This document shows positions 25,158-33,240 of a DNA stretch of 64,000 bases, piece after piece. The notes beneath the pieces are model-generated. The model saw only the letters and a program-made list of their open reading frames with translations, did no database searches and was not told where the DNA came from. Location of the stretch: NCBI RefSeq assembly GCF_015351105.1, contig NZ_JADKRR010000001.1:1345069-1409068 (forward strand), written 5' to 3'. Made by a program: the position numbers and the translations under genes. Source of the stretch: Clavibacter sp. VKM Ac-2872. Lineage in GTDB: Bacteria; Actinomycetota; Actinomycetes; Actinomycetales; Microbacteriaceae. How positions within the stretch are numbered: position 1 is the first letter of the stretch; each line of letters opens with the position of its first letter.

Positions 25158-28100
25158 TCACTCCGCGGTGGCCCGCGCGATCAGGTCCGTCTGCTCCGTG
25201 GCATGGCGCTTGCTCGAGCCGGCCGCCGGCGACGCCGCGGCCGGGCGCGAGACGACGCGCACCTGACGGTCGGGCAGGACCCGGCCGAGCTCCACGTGCA
25301 CGAACGGCCAGGCGCCCTGGTTCTCGGGCTCGTCCTGCACCCAGACGACCTCGGCTCCGGGATAGGACTCGACGACGCGGCGCACCTGCTCCTCGGGGAA
25401 CGGGTAGAACTGCTCGAGCCGAACGAGGGCGATCGAGGTGTCCTGGCGCTTCTCCAGCTCGCCGAGCAGGTCGTAGTGCACCTTGCCCGAGTGGAGGAGC
25501 ACGCGGCGGACCGCACCGCGGTCCTGGATCCGGACGTCGTCGATCACCGGCTCGAAGCGGCCCGAGGTGAAGGCCTCGACGTCGCTCGTCGCGCCGCGGA
25601 GCCGCAGCATGGCCTTCGGCGTGAAGACCACGAGCGGACGGCGGGGCCGCGAGTAGGCCTGGCGACGCAGCAGGTGGAAGTACGACGCGGGCGTCGAGGG
25701 ACGCGCGACGGTCATGTTCTGCTCGGCGCACAGCTGGAGGAAGCGCTCGATGCGCGCGGACGAGTGGTCGGGTCCCTGGCCCTCGTAGCCGTGCGGCAGC
25801 AGCAGCACGACGCTCGAGCGCTGGCCCCACTTCTGCTCGGCGGAGGAGATGAACTCGTCGATGATGGTCTGCGCGCCGTTGGCGAAGTCGCCGAACTGCG
25901 CCTCCCAGAGCACCAGGGCGTCGGGCCGCTCGACGGAGTAGCCGTACTCGAAGCCCATGGCCGCGTACTCGCTGAGCAGGGTGTCGTAGATCCAGAACCG
26001 CGCCTGGCGCTCGCTCAGGTTCGCGAGGGGCAGCCACTCCTGGCCGTTGTCGCGGTCGTGCAGCACCGCGTGGCGCTGGACGAACGTGCCGCGGCGCGAG
26101 TCCTGGCCGGCGAGGCGGACGGGCGTGTTCTCCAGCAGGAGCGAGCCGATGGCGAGCAGCTCGCCGAAGGCCCAGTCGATGGATCCGCTGCGGCTCATCT
26201 CGAGCCGCTTGCGCATGAGCGCCTGCAGCTTCGGGTGGACCGAGAAGCCCTGCGGCGGGTTGTCGTGCGCGTCGCCCACCGCGTGGATCACGGACTCGGA
26301 GACGCCCGTGGTCTCGGGCTCGCCGTGTCCGTCGTCCTGCTGGGAGTCGGGGCGCTCCAGGTCCGCGACCGCACCGGCGTCGCCGGTCTGGATGGGGATG
26401 GACGAGGTCTGCGCCGCGTGCGTCTCCGCGAAGGCGCGCTCCAGGCGGTCCTGAAAGTCCTTCTGCGCCGCGTCGTACTCCTCCTGGGTGATGTCGCCGC
26501 GGCCGACGAGCGCCTCCGTGTAGAGCTTCCGCACCGAGCGCTTGGCCTCGATGAGGTTGTACATGAGCGGCTGCGTCATCGACGGGTCGTCGCCCTCGTT
26601 GTGGCCGCGACGGCGGTAGCAGACGAGGTCGATGACGACGTCCTTCTTGAACTCCTGGCGGAACTCGAAGGCGAGGTGCGCGACGCGCGCCACGGCCTCC
26701 GGGTCGTCGCCGTTCACGTGGAAGATCGGCGCCTGGATGCTCTTGGCCACGTCGGTCGAGTACACCGACGAGCGGGACTCCGACGGCGGCGTGGTGAATC
26801 CGACCTGGTTGTTGATCACGATGTGCACCGTGCCGCCCGTGCGGTAGGCGCGCAGCTGCGACAGCTGCAGGGTCTCGAACACGACGCCCTGGCCGGCCAT
26901 CGACGCGTCGCCGTGCACGAGGATCGGCAGGACGGAGAACGATCCGATGGGCTTGCGGTCCTGCTTGGCGCGGACGATGCCCTCGAGCACGCCGTTGACG
27001 GCCTCGAGGTGCGACGGGTTCGCCGCGAGGTACACCGGCATCTCCTCGCCGTGGACGCCCCGGAAGGTGCCCTCGGTGCCGAGGTGGTACTTCACGTCGC
27101 CGGAACCCTGCACCGTGCGCGGGTCCTGCGTTCCCTCGAACTCGCGGAAGATCTGGCCGTAGCTCTTGCCCGCGATGTTGGTGAGGACGTTGAGGCGGCC
27201 GCGGTGGGCCATGCCGATCGCGACCTCGTCGAGCCCGTGGTCGGCGGCTCCCTGGAGGAGCGTGTCGAGGAGCGAGATCGTGGATTCGCCGCCCTCGAGG
27301 CTGAAGCGCTTCTGCCCGACGTACTTCGTCTGGAGGAACGTCTCGAACGCCTCCGACTCGTTGAGCTTGGAGAGGATGCGCATCTGCTCGTCGTGCGTGG
27401 GCTTCGCGTAGGGCTGCTCGACCTTGCCCTGGATCCAGCTCCGCTCCTCGGGCTGCTGGATGTGCATGTACTCGATGCCGATCGTGCGGCAGTAGGAGTC
27501 GCGCAGGATCCCGAGGACGTCGCGGAGGAGCGCCTGACGGCGGCCACCGAAGCCGTCGGTGACGAACTCGCGGTCCAGGTCCCAGAATGTGAGCCCGTGG
27601 TTCGTGATCTCGAGGTCCGGGTGCGTGCGCTGCTGGTACTCGAGCGGGTCGATGTCCGCCATGAGGTGCCCGCGGACGCGGTACGCGTTGATGAGCTCCT
27701 GCACGCGGCTGGTCTTGGAGACCCGCTCGGAGAGGTCGACGTTGATGTCGGTGGCCCACTGGATGGGGTCGTACGGGATGCGGAGCGCCGCGAAGATGTC
27801 CTCGTAGAAGCCGTGCTGGCCGATGAGGCGCTCGTGCACGATCTTGAGGAACTCGCCCGAGCCCGCGCCCTGGATGACGCGGTGGTCGTACGTGCTCGTG
27901 AGCGTGATGGTCTTGCCGATGCCGAGCTCGACGAGCGTCTTGGGGGAGGAGCCCTGGAACTCGGCCGGGTACTCGAGGGCGCCGGCGCCGATGATGGCAC
28001 CCTGGCCCTTCATGAGGCGCGGCACGGAGTGGACCGTGCCGATGCCGCCGGGGTTCGTGAGCGAGATGGTGGTGCCGGCGAAGTCGCCCGCGGCGAGCTT

Positions 28101-28970
28101 GTTGCCGCGCGCCTTCTTCACCAGGTCCTCGTACGCCGTGAGGAACTCGCCGAAGGTCATGGCCTCGGCGCCCTTGATGCTCGGGACGAGGAGCGCGCGC
28201 GTGCCGTCGGGCTTCGGCATGTCGATCGCGATGCCGAGGTTGATGTGCGCGGGGGAGACGACGCTGGGCTTGCCGTCGACCTCGTCGTAGTGCACGTTCT
28301 GGCTCGGGAACTCCTTGAGCGCCTGGATGAGCGCCCAGCCGATGAGGTGCGTGAACGACACCTTGCCGCCGCGAGCCCGCTTGAGGTGGTTGTTGATGAC
28401 GATCCGGTTGTCGATCATCAGCTTCGCCGGGATGGTGCGGACGCTCGTCGCGGTGGGGATGGTGAGCGACGCGTCCATGTTGGTCGCCAGGGACTTGGCC
28501 ATGCCGCGGAGGGGGGAGACCTCGTCCTCGCCGGGCGGCGTGGGCTCGGCGCCCTTCTTGGCCGGGGCCTTCGACGGCGCCTGCGCGGGGATCGGCTGCT
28601 GCTTCGGGGCGATGCTCGTGGTGCGCGCGGCGGGCTGGGATCCGGTGGCGGGCTGCTGCGCCTGCGCATCGGGCTGGCCGGCGGACGCGGGGGTCGGCGT
28701 CGGCGACCCGGCGTTGGTCGTCGCGGGGGCGGAGGCGCTCTCCGCGTCCGGGATCTGCGCCTCGGCGGTCTGGTCGCCGGTGGCCGGCGTCGCCGCGCGG
28801 CCCTCGATCACGGTGGTGTGGTAGTTCTCCAGGATCGGCCACCAGCTGCGGTCGACCGAGTCCTTGTCGACCACGAACCTCTCGTACATCTCGTCGACGA
28901 GCCACTCGTTGGCTCCGAAGTCGCCCGTGGAACCGTCATCGGTCCCCGTACCAGTCACCTGGCTCGACAC
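25158..28970 (-). CDS. kgd: Multifunctional 2-oxoglutarate decarboxylase/dehydrogenase (E2-E1 fusion)
   Basis: 1270 residues from GTG 28970, chosen because the next residues lead quickly to GANEWLVDEMYERF, the conserved Kgd start. GTGs at 29039 and 29045 would add 23-25 residues. The order is N-terminal E1-like segment, Ala/Pro/Gln-rich linker, then a dihydrolipoyl succinyltransferase catalytic domain without a lipoyl domain (motif STYDHRVIQGAGSGEFL). The thiamine-diphosphate E1 part follows (EVAIGMAHRGRLNVLTN; GDASMAGQGVVFET). It oxidatively decarboxylates 2-oxoglutarate in the TCA cycle, using lipoyl-E2 and E3 from other complexes. In other actinobacteria it is controlled by the FHA protein GarA/OdhI, not present here. 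Confidence 0.96.
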   Translation of the reverse strand: MSSQVTGTGTDDGSTGDFGANEWLVDEMYERFVVDKDSVDRSWWPILENYHTTVIEGRAATPATGDQTAEAQIPDAESASAPATTNAGSPTPTPASAGQPDAQAQQPATGSQPAARTTSIAPKQQPIPAQAPSKAPAKKGAEPTPPGEDEVSPLRGMAKSLATNMDASLTIPTATSVRTIPAKLMIDNRIVINNHLKRARGGKVSFTHLIGWALIQALKEFPSQNVHYDEVDGKPSVVSPAHINLGIAIDMPKPDGTRALLVPSIKGAEAMTFGEFLTAYEDLVKKARGNKLAAGDFAGTTISLTNPGGIGTVHSVPRLMKGQGAIIGAGALEYPAEFQGSSPKTLVELGIGKTITLTSTYDHRVIQGAGSGEFLKIVHERLIGQHGFYEDIFAALRIPYDPIQWATDINVDLSERVSKTSRVQELINAYRVRGHLMADIDPLEYQQRTHPDLEITNHGLTFWDLDREFVTDGFGGRRQALLRDVLGILRDSYCRTIGIEYMHIQQPEERSWIQGKVEQPYAKPTHDEQMRILSKLNESEAFETFLQTKYVGQKRFSLEGGESTISLLDTLLQGAADHGLDEVAIGMAHRGRLNVLTNIAGKSYGQIFREFEGTQDPRTVQGSGDVKYHLGTEGTFRGVHGEEMPVYLAANPSHLEAVNGVLEGIVRAKQDRKPIGSFSVLPILVHGDASMAGQGVVFETLQLSQLRAYRTGGTVHIVINNQVGFTTPPSESRSSVYSTDVAKSIQAPIFHVNGDDPEAVARVAHLAFEFRQEFKKDVVIDLVCYRRRGHNEGDDPSMTQPLMYNLIEAKRSVRKLYTEALVGRGDITQEEYDAAQKDFQDRLERAFAETHAAQTSSIPIQTGDAGAVADLERPDSQQDDGHGEPETTGVSESVIHAVGDAHDNPPQGFSVHPKLQALMRKRLEMSRSGSIDWAFGELLAIGSLLLENTPVRLAGQDSRRGTFVQRHAVLHDRDNGQEWLPLANLSERQARFWIYDTLLSEYAAMGFEYGYSVERPDALVLWEAQFGDFANGAQTIIDEFISSAEQKWGQRSSVVLLLPHGYEGQGPDHSSARIERFLQLCAEQNMTVARPSTPASYFHLLRRQAYSRPRRPLVVFTPKAMLRLRGATSDVEAFTSGRFEPVIDDVRIQDRGAVRRVLLHSGKVHYDLLGELEKRQDTSIALVRLEQFYPFPEEQVRRVVESYPGAEVVWVQDEPENQGAWPFVHVELGRVLPDRQVRVVSRPAAASPAAGSSKRHATEQTDLIARATAE

Positions 28971-29047
28971 AGTTGATCGCCCGCTCTCTTGCTGTTGGTC
29001 GTCTGCCTCGCGCGGCCCGTTCGCGTGCCGCGCGTCCACGATCACCC

Positions 29048-29053
29048 AGCCTA
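29048..29053 (-). promoter_or_regulatory. -10 element of kgd
   Basis: TAGGCT on the minus strand. The start site would fall near 29040-29042, giving a leader of about 70 nt before GTG 28970, or a leaderless reading from the in-frame GTG at 29039 eight bases downstream. Confidence 0.4.
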
Positions 29054-29137
29054 AACCTTCCCCCGGTCGGGCTGCCGGGAGCGGCGCGTCGGGGCGCGGC
29101 CGGGCCGCCGCCCTGGCGTGCGGCCGGGCACCGGGGA

Positions 29138-29143
29138 TAGCGT
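29138..29143 (+). promoter_or_regulatory. -10 element of guaB1
   Basis: TAGCGT, 6 nt before ATG 29150. It predicts a leaderless mRNA, divergent from the kgd promoter about 85 bases away. Confidence 0.45.
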
Positions 29144-29149
29144 CGGGGG

Positions 29150-30589
29150 ATGAGGTTCACCGGAGAGGCTCCCGCCCACGACCTGACCTACTCGGACGTG
29201 TTCCTGAGCCCGGGCCGGTCCGACGTCGCGAGCCGGATGGACGTCGACCTCGCGCCCGGCGACGGCACGCCGTGCACCATCCCGGTGGTCGCGAGCAACA
29301 TGGGCTCGGTCACCGGCCCGCGGCTCGCCGCCGTGCTCGCGCGCCGCGGCGGCATCGCGATCCTGCCGCAGGACCTCCGCCCGCAGGAGCTGGACGCCGC
29401 CATCCACCGGGTCAAGGACCAGCCCGTCGCCTACGACTCGCCCCTCGAGCTGCCTCCGGACGCGACCGCCGGCCAGGCGCGCGAGCTGCTGCCGCCCATC
29501 GCCGGCCACGGCATCGTGCTGCGCGACGCGGACGGCGAGATGGTCGGCTGCCTCGAGGGCACGCAGCTCGCGGGCGTCCCCGACGGCACCCGGCTCGGCG
29601 ACCTGCCGCACGGCGCGCTCGCCTCGCTGGATGCCGACGACGTGCCCACGGGACGCGCGGCCTTCGACCTGATGCACGCCGCGGGGATCGACTTCGCGCC
29701 CGTGCTCGCGCACGGCCGCCTGGTCGGCACGCTCAGCCGCCGCAGCGCCCTGCGGTCCACCGTCTACGCGCCCGCGCTCGACGGGCGCGGGCGCCTCGCG
29801 GTGGGAGCCGCGGTCGGCGTCAACGGGGATCCGGTCGGCCGCGCCCGCGCGCTGCTGGCCGCCGGCGTCGACGTGCTCGTCCTCGACACGGCCCACGGGC
29901 ACCAGGAGGCGATGCTCCGGGCGATCCGCGACGTGCGCGCCCTCGACCCGCGCGTGCCGCTCGTCGCCGGCAACGTCGTCACCGCCGAGGGGGCGCGCGA
30001 CCTCGTCGAGGCGGGCGCCGACATCGTCAAGGTCGGCGTGGGGCCGGGCGCCATGTGCACCACCCGCATGATGACGGCCGTCGGCCGACCCCAGTTCTCG
30101 GCGGTCCTGGACACCGCCGAGGCCGCGCGCGCCGCCGGTGCCCTCGTCTGGGCGGACGGGGGAGTGCGGTACCCGCGCGACGTCGCGCTGGCCCTCGCCG
30201 CGGGCGCCGCGAGCGTGATGATCGGATCCTGGTTCGCGGGCACCGTCGAGTCGCCCGGCCGCCTGCTCGTCGACGAGGACGGCGGGCTCGCCAAGGAGAG
30301 CTGGGGCATGGCGTCCACGCGTGCCGTCCAGGAGCGGTTCGGGCGCCGCGAGGCCTTCGAGCTGGCCAGGCGCACGCTGTTCGCGGAGGGGATCTCCACC
30401 AGCCGCATCCGCATCGACCCGCTCCGTCCCGGGCTCGAGGACCTGCTCGACACGATCACGTCCGGGGTCCGCAGCGCGTTCACCTACGCCGGGGCGCGCA
30501 TGCGGGCCGAGTTCGCCGAGCGGGCCGCCGTCGGGATCCAGTCCGCGGCGGGCTACGAGGAGGGCAAGCCCCTGCCGGTCGGCTGGTGA
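29150..30589 (+). CDS. guaB1: GuaB1 family IMP dehydrogenase-related protein (probable GMP reductase)
   Basis: 479 residues. It is an IMPDH/GMPR fold: LTYSDVFLSPGRSDVASRMDVDL at the N-terminus, a CBS pair inserted about residues 95-200, then VLVLDTAHGHQEAMLRAI. The catalytic loop GVGPGAMCTTRMMTAVGRPQ has its cysteine near residue 303, followed by VWADGGVRYPRDVALALAAGA. It differs from true GuaB in the flap region and is the actinobacterial GuaB1 paralogue. Mycobacterial work has assigned GMP reductase activity (GMP to IMP, NADPH) to GuaB1, regulated by purine nucleotides at the CBS pair. That function is transferred here by family only. Confidence 0.88.
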   Translation: MRFTGEAPAHDLTYSDVFLSPGRSDVASRMDVDLAPGDGTPCTIPVVASNMGSVTGPRLAAVLARRGGIAILPQDLRPQELDAAIHRVKDQPVAYDSPLELPPDATAGQARELLPPIAGHGIVLRDADGEMVGCLEGTQLAGVPDGTRLGDLPHGALASLDADDVPTGRAAFDLMHAAGIDFAPVLAHGRLVGTLSRRSALRSTVYAPALDGRGRLAVGAAVGVNGDPVGRARALLAAGVDVLVLDTAHGHQEAMLRAIRDVRALDPRVPLVAGNVVTAEGARDLVEAGADIVKVGVGPGAMCTTRMMTAVGRPQFSAVLDTAEAARAAGALVWADGGVRYPRDVALALAAGAASVMIGSWFAGTVESPGRLLVDEDGGLAKESWGMASTRAVQERFGRREAFELARRTLFAEGISTSRIRIDPLRPGLEDLLDTITSGVRSAFTYAGARMRAEFAERAAVGIQSAAGYEEGKPLPVGW

Positions 30590-30596
30590 GCCCCGG

Positions 30597-30602
30597 TATG
30601 CT
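30597..30602 (+). promoter_or_regulatory. -10 element before the proline-rich leader ORF
   Basis: TATGCT, 7 bases after the guaB1 stop and 9 nt before ATG 30612. It would start an mRNA that begins at or next to the leader ORF and continues into the CNNM-type gene. Confidence 0.4.
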
Positions 30603-30611
30603 CGACGGACG

Positions 30612-30710
30612 ATGGACGACCCCCCTCCTGCTCATAGACCCCCGCCGCGCGCGCCCCTCCCACTGAGGCCGGCCGTGCGCCCGGCTCCCGGGAGCCGCCC
30701 CCGTGCATGA
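30612..30710 (+). CDS. Proline-rich leader ORF upstream of CNNM/CorC-type gene
   Basis: 32-codon ORF beginning MDDPPPAHRPPPRAPLPL, with 12 prolines and 6 arginines. It starts just after a -10-like TATGCT and ends at TGA 30708-30710, inside the following gene, whose GTG is at 30703 (8-base overlap in another frame). The ribosome site for that GTG (GGGAG, 30690-30694) lies within this ORF, so its translation could govern access. Acidic-plus-polyproline nascent chains are known to stall or destabilise ribosomes, and a proline-rich leader (mgtL) controls a magnesium transporter in enterobacteria. C-rich non-coding DNA also yields proline codons by chance, so it needs comparative support. Confidence 0.45.
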   Translation: MDDPPPAHRPPPRAPLPLRPAVRPAPGSRPRA

Positions 30711-32133
30711 ATGGCTCCTCCTCGCCGCGGGTCTCGTCCTGACCCTCGGCACCGGCCTCTTCGTGGCCAGCGAGTTCGCGCTCGTGAACCTCGACCGCTC
30801 CGACCTCGAGAAGCGCCAGGAGCGCGGCGAGAAGCGGCTCGGCCCGCCCATCCGCGCGCTCCGCATCACCTCGACCCATCTCTCCAGCGCCCAGCTCGGC
30901 ATCACGCTGACGACGCTCCTCACCGGATACACGATGGAGCCCGCGCTCAGCCTGCTGCTCGCCGGCCCGCTCACGTCCGCGGGCCTCGCCGAGGGGCTCG
31001 TCTCCCCGGTGTCGACCGTCGTGGCCCTCGTCGTCGCGACCCTGCTGTCGATGATCATCGGCGAGCTCGTGCCGAAGAACTTCGCCCTGGCCCTGCCGCG
31101 CGAGACGGCCAAGCTCGTCATCCCCTTCCAGACGCTGTTCACCACGGTGTTCAAGCCCGCCGTGCTGCTGCTCAACAACAGCGCGAACGGCATCCTCCGG
31201 CTCGTCGGCATCGAGCCCAAGGAGGAGCTGTCCGGCGCCAGGAGCGCGGAGGAGCTGTCGTCGCTCGTCCGCCGCTCGGCGCTCGCCGGCCTCCTCGAGG
31301 ACGACACGGCGATGCTCCTGAGCCGCACGCTGCGCTTCGCCGACCTCACGGCGTCCGACGTCATGACGCCGCGCCTCCGCGTCAAGTCGGTGGAGCGCAT
31401 CGACAGCGCGCAGACCGTGATCGAGCTGGCCATGACCACCGGCTACTCGCGCTTCCCCGTCACGGACGACGGCGTCGACGACGTCATCGGCCTCGTGCAC
31501 GTGAAGCAGGCCGTGGCCGTCCCGCGCGAGAAGCGCGCGCTGGTGCCCGTCACGGCGCTGCAGTCCGAGGCGATCCGCGTGCCCGAGACCATGAAGCTCG
31601 ACGACCTCCTCGGCGAGCTGCGCGGCCGCGGGTTCCAGATGGCCGTCGTCGTGGACGAGTACGGCGGCACCGCCGGCGTCGCGACCCTCGAGGACCTCGT
31701 CGAGGAGCTGGTCGGCGAGCTCGCCGACGAGCACGACCGCACGCGCGCCGGCGTCGTCCGCTCGCGCGACTCGCTGACGTTCCCCGGGATGCTCCGACCC
31801 GACGAGCTCCTCGAGCGCACCGGGCTCCGGATCCCCGACGAGGGGCCCTATGAGACGGCGGCGGGCTTCGTCATGAGCGAGCTCGGCCGCCTACCCGTGG
31901 TCGGCGACGAGCTGGAGCTCGAGACCGGCACGCTCCGGGTCGAGCGGCTCGACGGCCGGCGGATCGACCGCATCCGCTTCACGCCCGTCCCCGTGCCCGT
32001 CGCCACCGCGGTGGGCAGCACGCGCGCCGAGCGCCAGGCGGACCGCCAGGCCGAGCGGCAGGCCGACCGCGAGGCCGGAAGACAGGCGGACGCGGAACGC
32101 GCCGCCATGCGGAAGGAGCCGTCCCGTGGGTGA
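30703..32133 (+). CDS. CNNM/CorC (HlyC-like) family transporter, first of two
   Basis: 476 residues from GTG 30703. The N-terminal DUF21/CNNM membrane domain has four helices (LLLAAGLVLTLGTGLFVASEFALVNLDR; then STHLSSAQLGITLTTLLTGY and LLSMIIGELVPKNFALALP with the family's conserved Pro-Lys-Asn). A CBS pair follows (SDVMTPRLRVKSVERID to EDLVEELVGELADEHD), then a CorC_HlyC domain (about residues 345-430). The family mediates Mg/Co efflux or ion homeostasis, for example MpfA of Bacillus. The C-terminus is a charged tandem repeat of ERQADRQ units ending near the stop. It overlaps the second paralogue by 8 bases. Confidence 0.88.
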   Translation: MHEWLLLAAGLVLTLGTGLFVASEFALVNLDRSDLEKRQERGEKRLGPPIRALRITSTHLSSAQLGITLTTLLTGYTMEPALSLLLAGPLTSAGLAEGLVSPVSTVVALVVATLLSMIIGELVPKNFALALPRETAKLVIPFQTLFTTVFKPAVLLLNNSANGILRLVGIEPKEELSGARSAEELSSLVRRSALAGLLEDDTAMLLSRTLRFADLTASDVMTPRLRVKSVERIDSAQTVIELAMTTGYSRFPVTDDGVDDVIGLVHVKQAVAVPREKRALVPVTALQSEAIRVPETMKLDDLLGELRGRGFQMAVVVDEYGGTAGVATLEDLVEELVGELADEHDRTRAGVVRSRDSLTFPGMLRPDELLERTGLRIPDEGPYETAAGFVMSELGRLPVVGDELELETGTLRVERLDGRRIDRIRFTPVPVPVATAVGSTRAERQADRQAERQADREAGRQADAERAAMRKEPSRG

Positions 32134-33169
32134 GTACGCCGGGGGGATCATCGCGCTCGTCGTGCTGCTCGCCGTCAACGCCTTCTTCGTCGGCGCCGAG
32201 TTCGCGGTCATCTCCGCGAAGCGGTCGCAGATCGAGCCGCGGGCGGAGGAGGGCAGCCGTGCCGCCCGCGTCACGCTCTTCGCGATGGAGCACGCGACGC
32301 TCATGCTGGCGACCACCCAGCTCGGCATCACCGTGTGCTCGCTGCTGATCCTCAACGTGTCGGAGCCCGCGATCCACCACCTGCTGGAGATCCCGCTGGG
32401 CGCGACCGGGCTGCCGGAGGAGGCGATCTCCACCATCGCGTTCGTCGTCGCGCTGCTCATCGTGTCGTTCCTGCACGTGGTGCTGGGCGAGATGGTGCCG
32501 AAGAACATCTCGTTCTCCGTGCCGGACCGGGCCGCCCTGCTGCTCGCGCCGCCGCTGGTGGGGATCGCGCGCGTCGTGAAGCCGCTCATCGTGGCCCTCA
32601 ACGCGATCTCCAACGCGGTGCTCCGCGTGGCCAGGGTCGAGCCGAAGGACGAGGCCGCGAGCGCGTTCACGCTCGACGAGGTGCAGGGCATCGTGGACCA
32701 GTCGACGCGCGAGGGCCTGCTGGAGGACCGCACGGGCGCGCTCACCGCGGCGTTCGAGTTCACGGGCAAGAAGGTGCAGGACATCGCGATCCCGCTGGGC
32801 GCCCTGGTCAGCCTGCCCGAGACGGCGAGCCCTTCCGAGGTCGAGCGCGCCGTCGCCCGCCACGGCTTCTCGCGGTACGTGATCGTGGACGAGGCGGGGG
32901 AGCCGACCGGCTACCTGCACCTCAAGGACGTCATCGACCTCGACGAGGCCGACGAGTTCGTGCGTCCCGTGCCGGCCAAGCGGATCCGCCAGCTCGTGTC
33001 GGTCTTCGAGGGCACGGAGCTCGAGGACGCCCTCGCGATGATGCGCCGCTCCGGTGCCCACCTCGCCCGCGCCTTCACGGAGTCAGGCGAGACGACCGGC
33101 GTGCTGTTCCTCGAGGACATCATCGAGGAGCTCGTCGGCGAGGTGCAGGACGCCACCCGGCGCGTCTGA
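32126..33169 (+). CDS. CNNM/CorC family transporter, second of two
   Basis: 347 residues from GTG 32126, overlapping the first gene by 8 bases. It has the same DUF21 domain (IIALVVLLAVNAFFVGAEFAVISAKR; TTQLGITVCSLLILNVSEPAIHHLL; VVLGEMVPKNISFSVP) and a CBS pair (KKVQDIAIPLGALVSLPETAS; GYLHLKDVIDLDEADE; GVLFLEDIIEELVGEV). Unlike its neighbour it stops right after the CBS pair and lacks the C-terminal CorC_HlyC domain. The two probably form a hetero-complex or divide the task, as tandem pairs of this type are common in actinobacteria. A strong terminator follows. Confidence 0.88.
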   Translation: MGEYAGGIIALVVLLAVNAFFVGAEFAVISAKRSQIEPRAEEGSRAARVTLFAMEHATLMLATTQLGITVCSLLILNVSEPAIHHLLEIPLGATGLPEEAISTIAFVVALLIVSFLHVVLGEMVPKNISFSVPDRAALLLAPPLVGIARVVKPLIVALNAISNAVLRVARVEPKDEAASAFTLDEVQGIVDQSTREGLLEDRTGALTAAFEFTGKKVQDIAIPLGALVSLPETASPSEVERAVARHGFSRYVIVDEAGEPTGYLHLKDVIDLDEADEFVRPVPAKRIRQLVSVFEGTELEDALAMMRRSGAHLARAFTESGETTGVLFLEDIIEELVGEVQDATRRV

Positions 33170-33180
33170 CGCGCCCGCGC

Positions 33181-33224
33181 AGGACGACGGCCCGGCTCCC
33201 CAGGGGGTGCTGGGCCGTCGTCCT
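33181..33224. terminator. Strong bidirectional terminator
   Basis: AGGACGACGGCCCGGC (33181-33196) pairs with GCTGGGCCGTCGTCCT (33209-33224) with one G-T pair and a 12-base loop. It separates the CNNM pair from the convergent OYE-family gene. Confidence 0.82.
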
Positions 33225-33240
33225 CGTCGGGCGTGGTGGG

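Noticed and set aside
25203-28976. A 1257-codon open frame antisense to kgd
   Set aside because: It is a GC-rich shadow: the protein is rich in Arg, Val, Ala and Glu with no recognisable domain, and kgd on the other strand is unambiguous. Similar long shadows oppose metX/metY (43125-45668) and the ABC operon.
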